64,000 nucleotides of DNA. Origin: Streptosporangium subroseum. GTDB lineage: Bacteria > Actinomycetota > Actinomycetes > Streptosporangiales > Streptosporangiaceae. The notes below the pieces were generated by a model that did no database searches, was not told where the DNA came from, and saw nothing but the letters and a program-made list of their open reading frames with translations. A program made the position numbers and the translations under genes. The DNA lies in contig NZ_FZOD01000010.1 of the NCBI RefSeq assembly GCF_900188345.1, positions 62,001-126,000 of the forward strand, in the 5' to 3' direction. Below, piece by piece: positions 62,801 to 64,000 of the stretch (within the stretch, counting starts at the first letter, position 1; each line of letters starts with the position of its first letter).

Positions 62801-63067
62801 CAGTATCTCCAGGTCGATCTCGGATCCGCGAAAACCGTGGCCCGGGCGGTGCTGCGCTGGGAGTCGGCCTACGGGTCGGCGTACTCGATCCAGACGTCGG
62901 CCAACGGGTCCACCTGGACCACCGTCTGCTCCACCACCACCGGAAACGGCGGCGTGGACAACGTGACGTTCAGCCCGGTCAGCGCCCGCTACGTCCGCAT
63001 GCAGGGCGCCGCGCGCGCGACGTCGTACGGCTACTCCCTCTACGAGTTGGAGGCCTACTCCCGATGA
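59879..63067 (+). CDS. secreted penicillin-acylase-family N-terminal hydrolase with discoidin domain
   Basis: The start ATG 59879 follows GGGGG. The 1062-residue protein has a signal peptide (1-30), an alpha-chain region with GAGYAGAQDRLWVMDLMRHV (family-typical), a linker, then the autocatalytic cleavage site before Ser385 in PGMSNAVVVS, and the large beta chain with GPQTGYFAPQ, SGLNFYVLLGRGADYAWSAT and WNNK-like motifs. Residues from about 937 form an F5/8 type C (discoidin) domain (NLASGGTVKASES ... YVRMQG ... YELEAYS), which binds sugars. The enzyme cleaves amides such as acyl-homoserine lactones, lipopeptides or penicillins. Confidence 0.9.
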   Translation: MPARLRRKITAASAVAILTLASLVVPASAAVFTPADYCLGECADILPPGENGNATLVEILGNQGFGTMPRHSDDQLGKYANLISGYTGLTDDQITTFFNDGSFGVPAGQVESTTSPRPDVKIVRDKATGVPHITGTTRQGTMFGAGYAGAQDRLWVMDLMRHVGRGELTPFAGGAPGNRALEQSAWRNSPYTEADLQGQINRLRDGSPRGAQLYADVQDYVSGINAYIDRCMANRDCPGEYVLTGHMDAITNAGGPQDFTMTDLIAISGVIGGLFGGGGGAEMQSALVRVAARAKYGTAAGDQVWSAFRAQNDPEATLTLHNGQSFPSGNAPGATGAVLPDPGTAPVDITENETGSATASATASAPAAKGVLEGMLVDNSKPGMSNAVVVSAAKSASGHPVAVFGPQTGYFAPQLLMLQEISGPGIQARGAAFSGLNFYVLLGRGADYAWSATSSGQDITDTYALQLCDPGGGTVTKESKYYLYHGVCMAMETLKKTNAWKPSTADATAAGSYDLVVERTKYGLVSWRGTVGGQPTAFATLRSTYQHEADSAIGFQMFNETAQMGDAAAFTNSASNIGFAFNWFYVNSSDAAYFMSGNDPVRSAVSDPNLPMPADAAHEWAGFDPSTNTATYKAPATHPQTADQDYLVSWNNKQAKDYGAADGNFSFGPVQRADLLDAPVKAALSGSGKLDRAGTVKIMAEAATTDLRGKKVLPDLLRVINSATVTDPALASAVSKLSAWAASGARRLETSQGSKAYTNADAIRAFDAWWPKLVNAQFKPGLGAGLYQSLVNALQINESPSGHQQGDLSSLPTSANEAQTHKGSSFQYGWWGYVSKDVRSVLGDPVTGPLPSKYCGDGTVAGCRTVLLNSLSAALAEPAATTYPADDACSAGDQWCADSVRQSPLGGIKQSLISWQNRPTYQQVVSFPAHRGDPIANLASGGTVKASESQLFYPASAAVDGDPTTRWGSGWNDNQYLQVDLGSAKTVARAVLRWESAYGSAYSIQTSANGSTWTTVCSTTTGNGGVDNVTFSPVSARYVRMQGAARATSYGYSLYELEAYSR

Positions 63068-63099
63068 CGACGGGAGAAAAGACACCGAGGTAGGCGAGA

Positions 63100-63132
63100 G
63101 GGACGGTGGCGGAGATCCTCCGCCACCGTCCC
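63100..63132 (+). terminator. terminator hairpin after penicillin acylase
   Basis: Fourteen-base perfect arms GGGACGGTGGCGGA and its complement with a five-base loop. Confidence 0.85.
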
Positions 63133-63198
63133 TGGGAACTTCTCCGTGACCGGCCGACGATTCCGGCGGCACCGGGCTCGGCCGGGCCGGCGCCGGGA

Positions 63199-64000
63199 TC
63201 AGGCCGTGTCGAGGCGGGCCAGCTCCTCGGCGGACAGCTTCAGGTCGACGGCGGCAACCGAGTCGCGGATGGTCTCGGGGCGGGAGGAGCCCGGAATCGG
63301 GATCACCACTGGCGCCTTGGCGAGCATCCACGCCAGGCACACCTGCTGCGGACTCACCCCGTGCGCCCGCGCCACGTCCGCGAACACGGCGAACCGTGAG
63401 CCCAGTTGGCCCGCGCGCGAAATCCCGCCCAGCGGGCTCCACGGCAGGAACGCGATGCCCAGCTCCGCGCACAGCTCCAGCTCCGGTTCGCTGGAGCGGA
63501 ACGCCGGTGAGAACTGGTTCTGCACACTCACCAGTCGCCCGCCGAGGATCTCGTTGGACTGCCGGATCTGGTCCGGGTCGGCGTTCGAGATGCCCGCGAA
63601 GCGGATCTTGCCGGCGTCCAGCAGATCACGGATCGCCCCGACCGACTCCGCGTAGGGGACCTTCGGGTCCGGCCGGTGGAACTGGTAGAGCCCGATGGCC
63701 TCGACGCCGAGTCGCTTGAGCGATGCGTCGCAGGCATCCTTCAGGTACTTCGGTGAGCCGTTCAAGGTCCACGAGCCGTCACCGGGACGTAGGTGACCAC
63801 CCTTTGTCGCGATCAGCACGTCGGAGGTGTCGCCGCCGTAGCCGGCCATCGCGCGGGCGATCAGGGACTCGTTGTGGCCGACCTCGTTCGCGCCCAGATG
63901 GTAGGCGTCCGCGGTGTCGATCAGCGTCACGCCCGCCTCCAGGGCGGCGTGAATCGTCGCGATCGAACGTTGCTCGTCGGGGCGCCCCTCGATCGACATC
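63199..64000 (-). CDS. aldo/keto reductase, 5' end outside window
   Basis: The frame runs off the window edge; the ATG at 63999 is internal, because the family's usual front (strand-1 with GLGGMP) is missing. About 266 residues are visible: GVTLIDTADAYHLGANEVGH with the catalytic Asp and Tyr, LIATKGGH with the Lys, YQFHRPDP with the His, and the NADP-binding PGSSRPETIRDSVAA. It reduces aldehydes or ketones. Convergent with the acylase. Confidence 0.9.
   Translation of the reverse strand, partial: MSIEGRPDEQRSIATIHAALEAGVTLIDTADAYHLGANEVGHNESLIARAMAGYGGDTSDVLIATKGGHLRPGDGSWTLNGSPKYLKDACDASLKRLGVEAIGLYQFHRPDPKVPYAESVGAIRDLLDAGKIRFAGISNADPDQIRQSNEILGGRLVSVQNQFSPAFRSSEPELELCAELGIAFLPWSPLGGISRAGQLGSRFAVFADVARAHGVSPQQVCLAWMLAKAPVVIPIPGSSRPETIRDSVAAVDLKLSAEELARLDTA

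Overview
The window is high-GC DNA of an actinomycete. The GC-rich third codon positions, many GTG starts, ATGA-overlapping operons, TetR/MarR/WYL regulators, long hairpin terminators without U-tracts, and families such as DUF3618, DUF3140, DUF1772 and DUF4267 point to a Streptosporangiaceae-like soil actinobacterium. The genus is an inference. I saw no rRNA, tRNA, CRISPR array or prophage.

Region 1 (1-6.2 kb) is a compact nucleic-acid-conflict cassette on the + strand: a PIN-like nuclease (5' end outside the window), a MORC/MutL-type GHKL ATPase with zinc knuckles, an Mrr-like endonuclease fused to a superfamily-2 helicase, and an unrecognised 198-residue protein. By eye it is less GC-rich than the rest, and a scrap of an IS630-like transposase follows it. 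This is the best candidate for an under-described defence system.

Region 2 (6.4-31.5 kb) is accessory metabolism and regulation: a HAD phosphatase, secreted SGNH esterase, secreted metalloprotease-lectin with a TTA codon, TetR-ABC exporter operon, secreted and lipoprotein genes, a DHFR-like reductase, a TetR/DUF4267 divergent pair with two identical palindromic operators, a secreted alpha/beta hydrolase, a NarL-type two-component system, a MarR/DUF2269-like pair separated by a 31-bp-arm inverted repeat, an Lrp/M20 peptidase operon, a sirtuin and an amidohydrolase. Remnants of a TetR gene, an IS982 transposase and an amidohydrolase lie between them.

Region 3 (31.9-48.6 kb) holds an alpha/beta hydrolase with TetR, a cytochrome P450, an NmrA-type oxidoreductase behind a SoxR-like box, an orphan histidine kinase, a PrmC-like methyltransferase, a WYL regulator divergent from an epoxide hydrolase, a TetR operon whose membrane gene carries an in-frame amber codon, CorA, and a TetR-controlled heterodimeric ABC exporter.

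Region 4 (48.6-64 kb) contains DUF3140, an epimerase, a decayed anti-sigma kinase beside an intact STAS antagonist, an AAA ATPase, a MarR regulator, two tandem paralogues of an unrecognised Cys/His-rich family, a deletion scar joining a truncated FAD monooxygenase to a truncated SARP regulator, a haem-oxygenase-like redox enzyme convergent with a CDGSH protein, a four-gene envelope-stress cluster, a large penicillin acylase and a partial aldo/keto reductase.

Two-copy imperfect tandem duplications of about 28-68 bp recur between genes, often copying the 3' end of a gene. Several genes are decaying (nonsense, frameshift, deletion), so this looks like a plastic, arm-like part of the chromosome.
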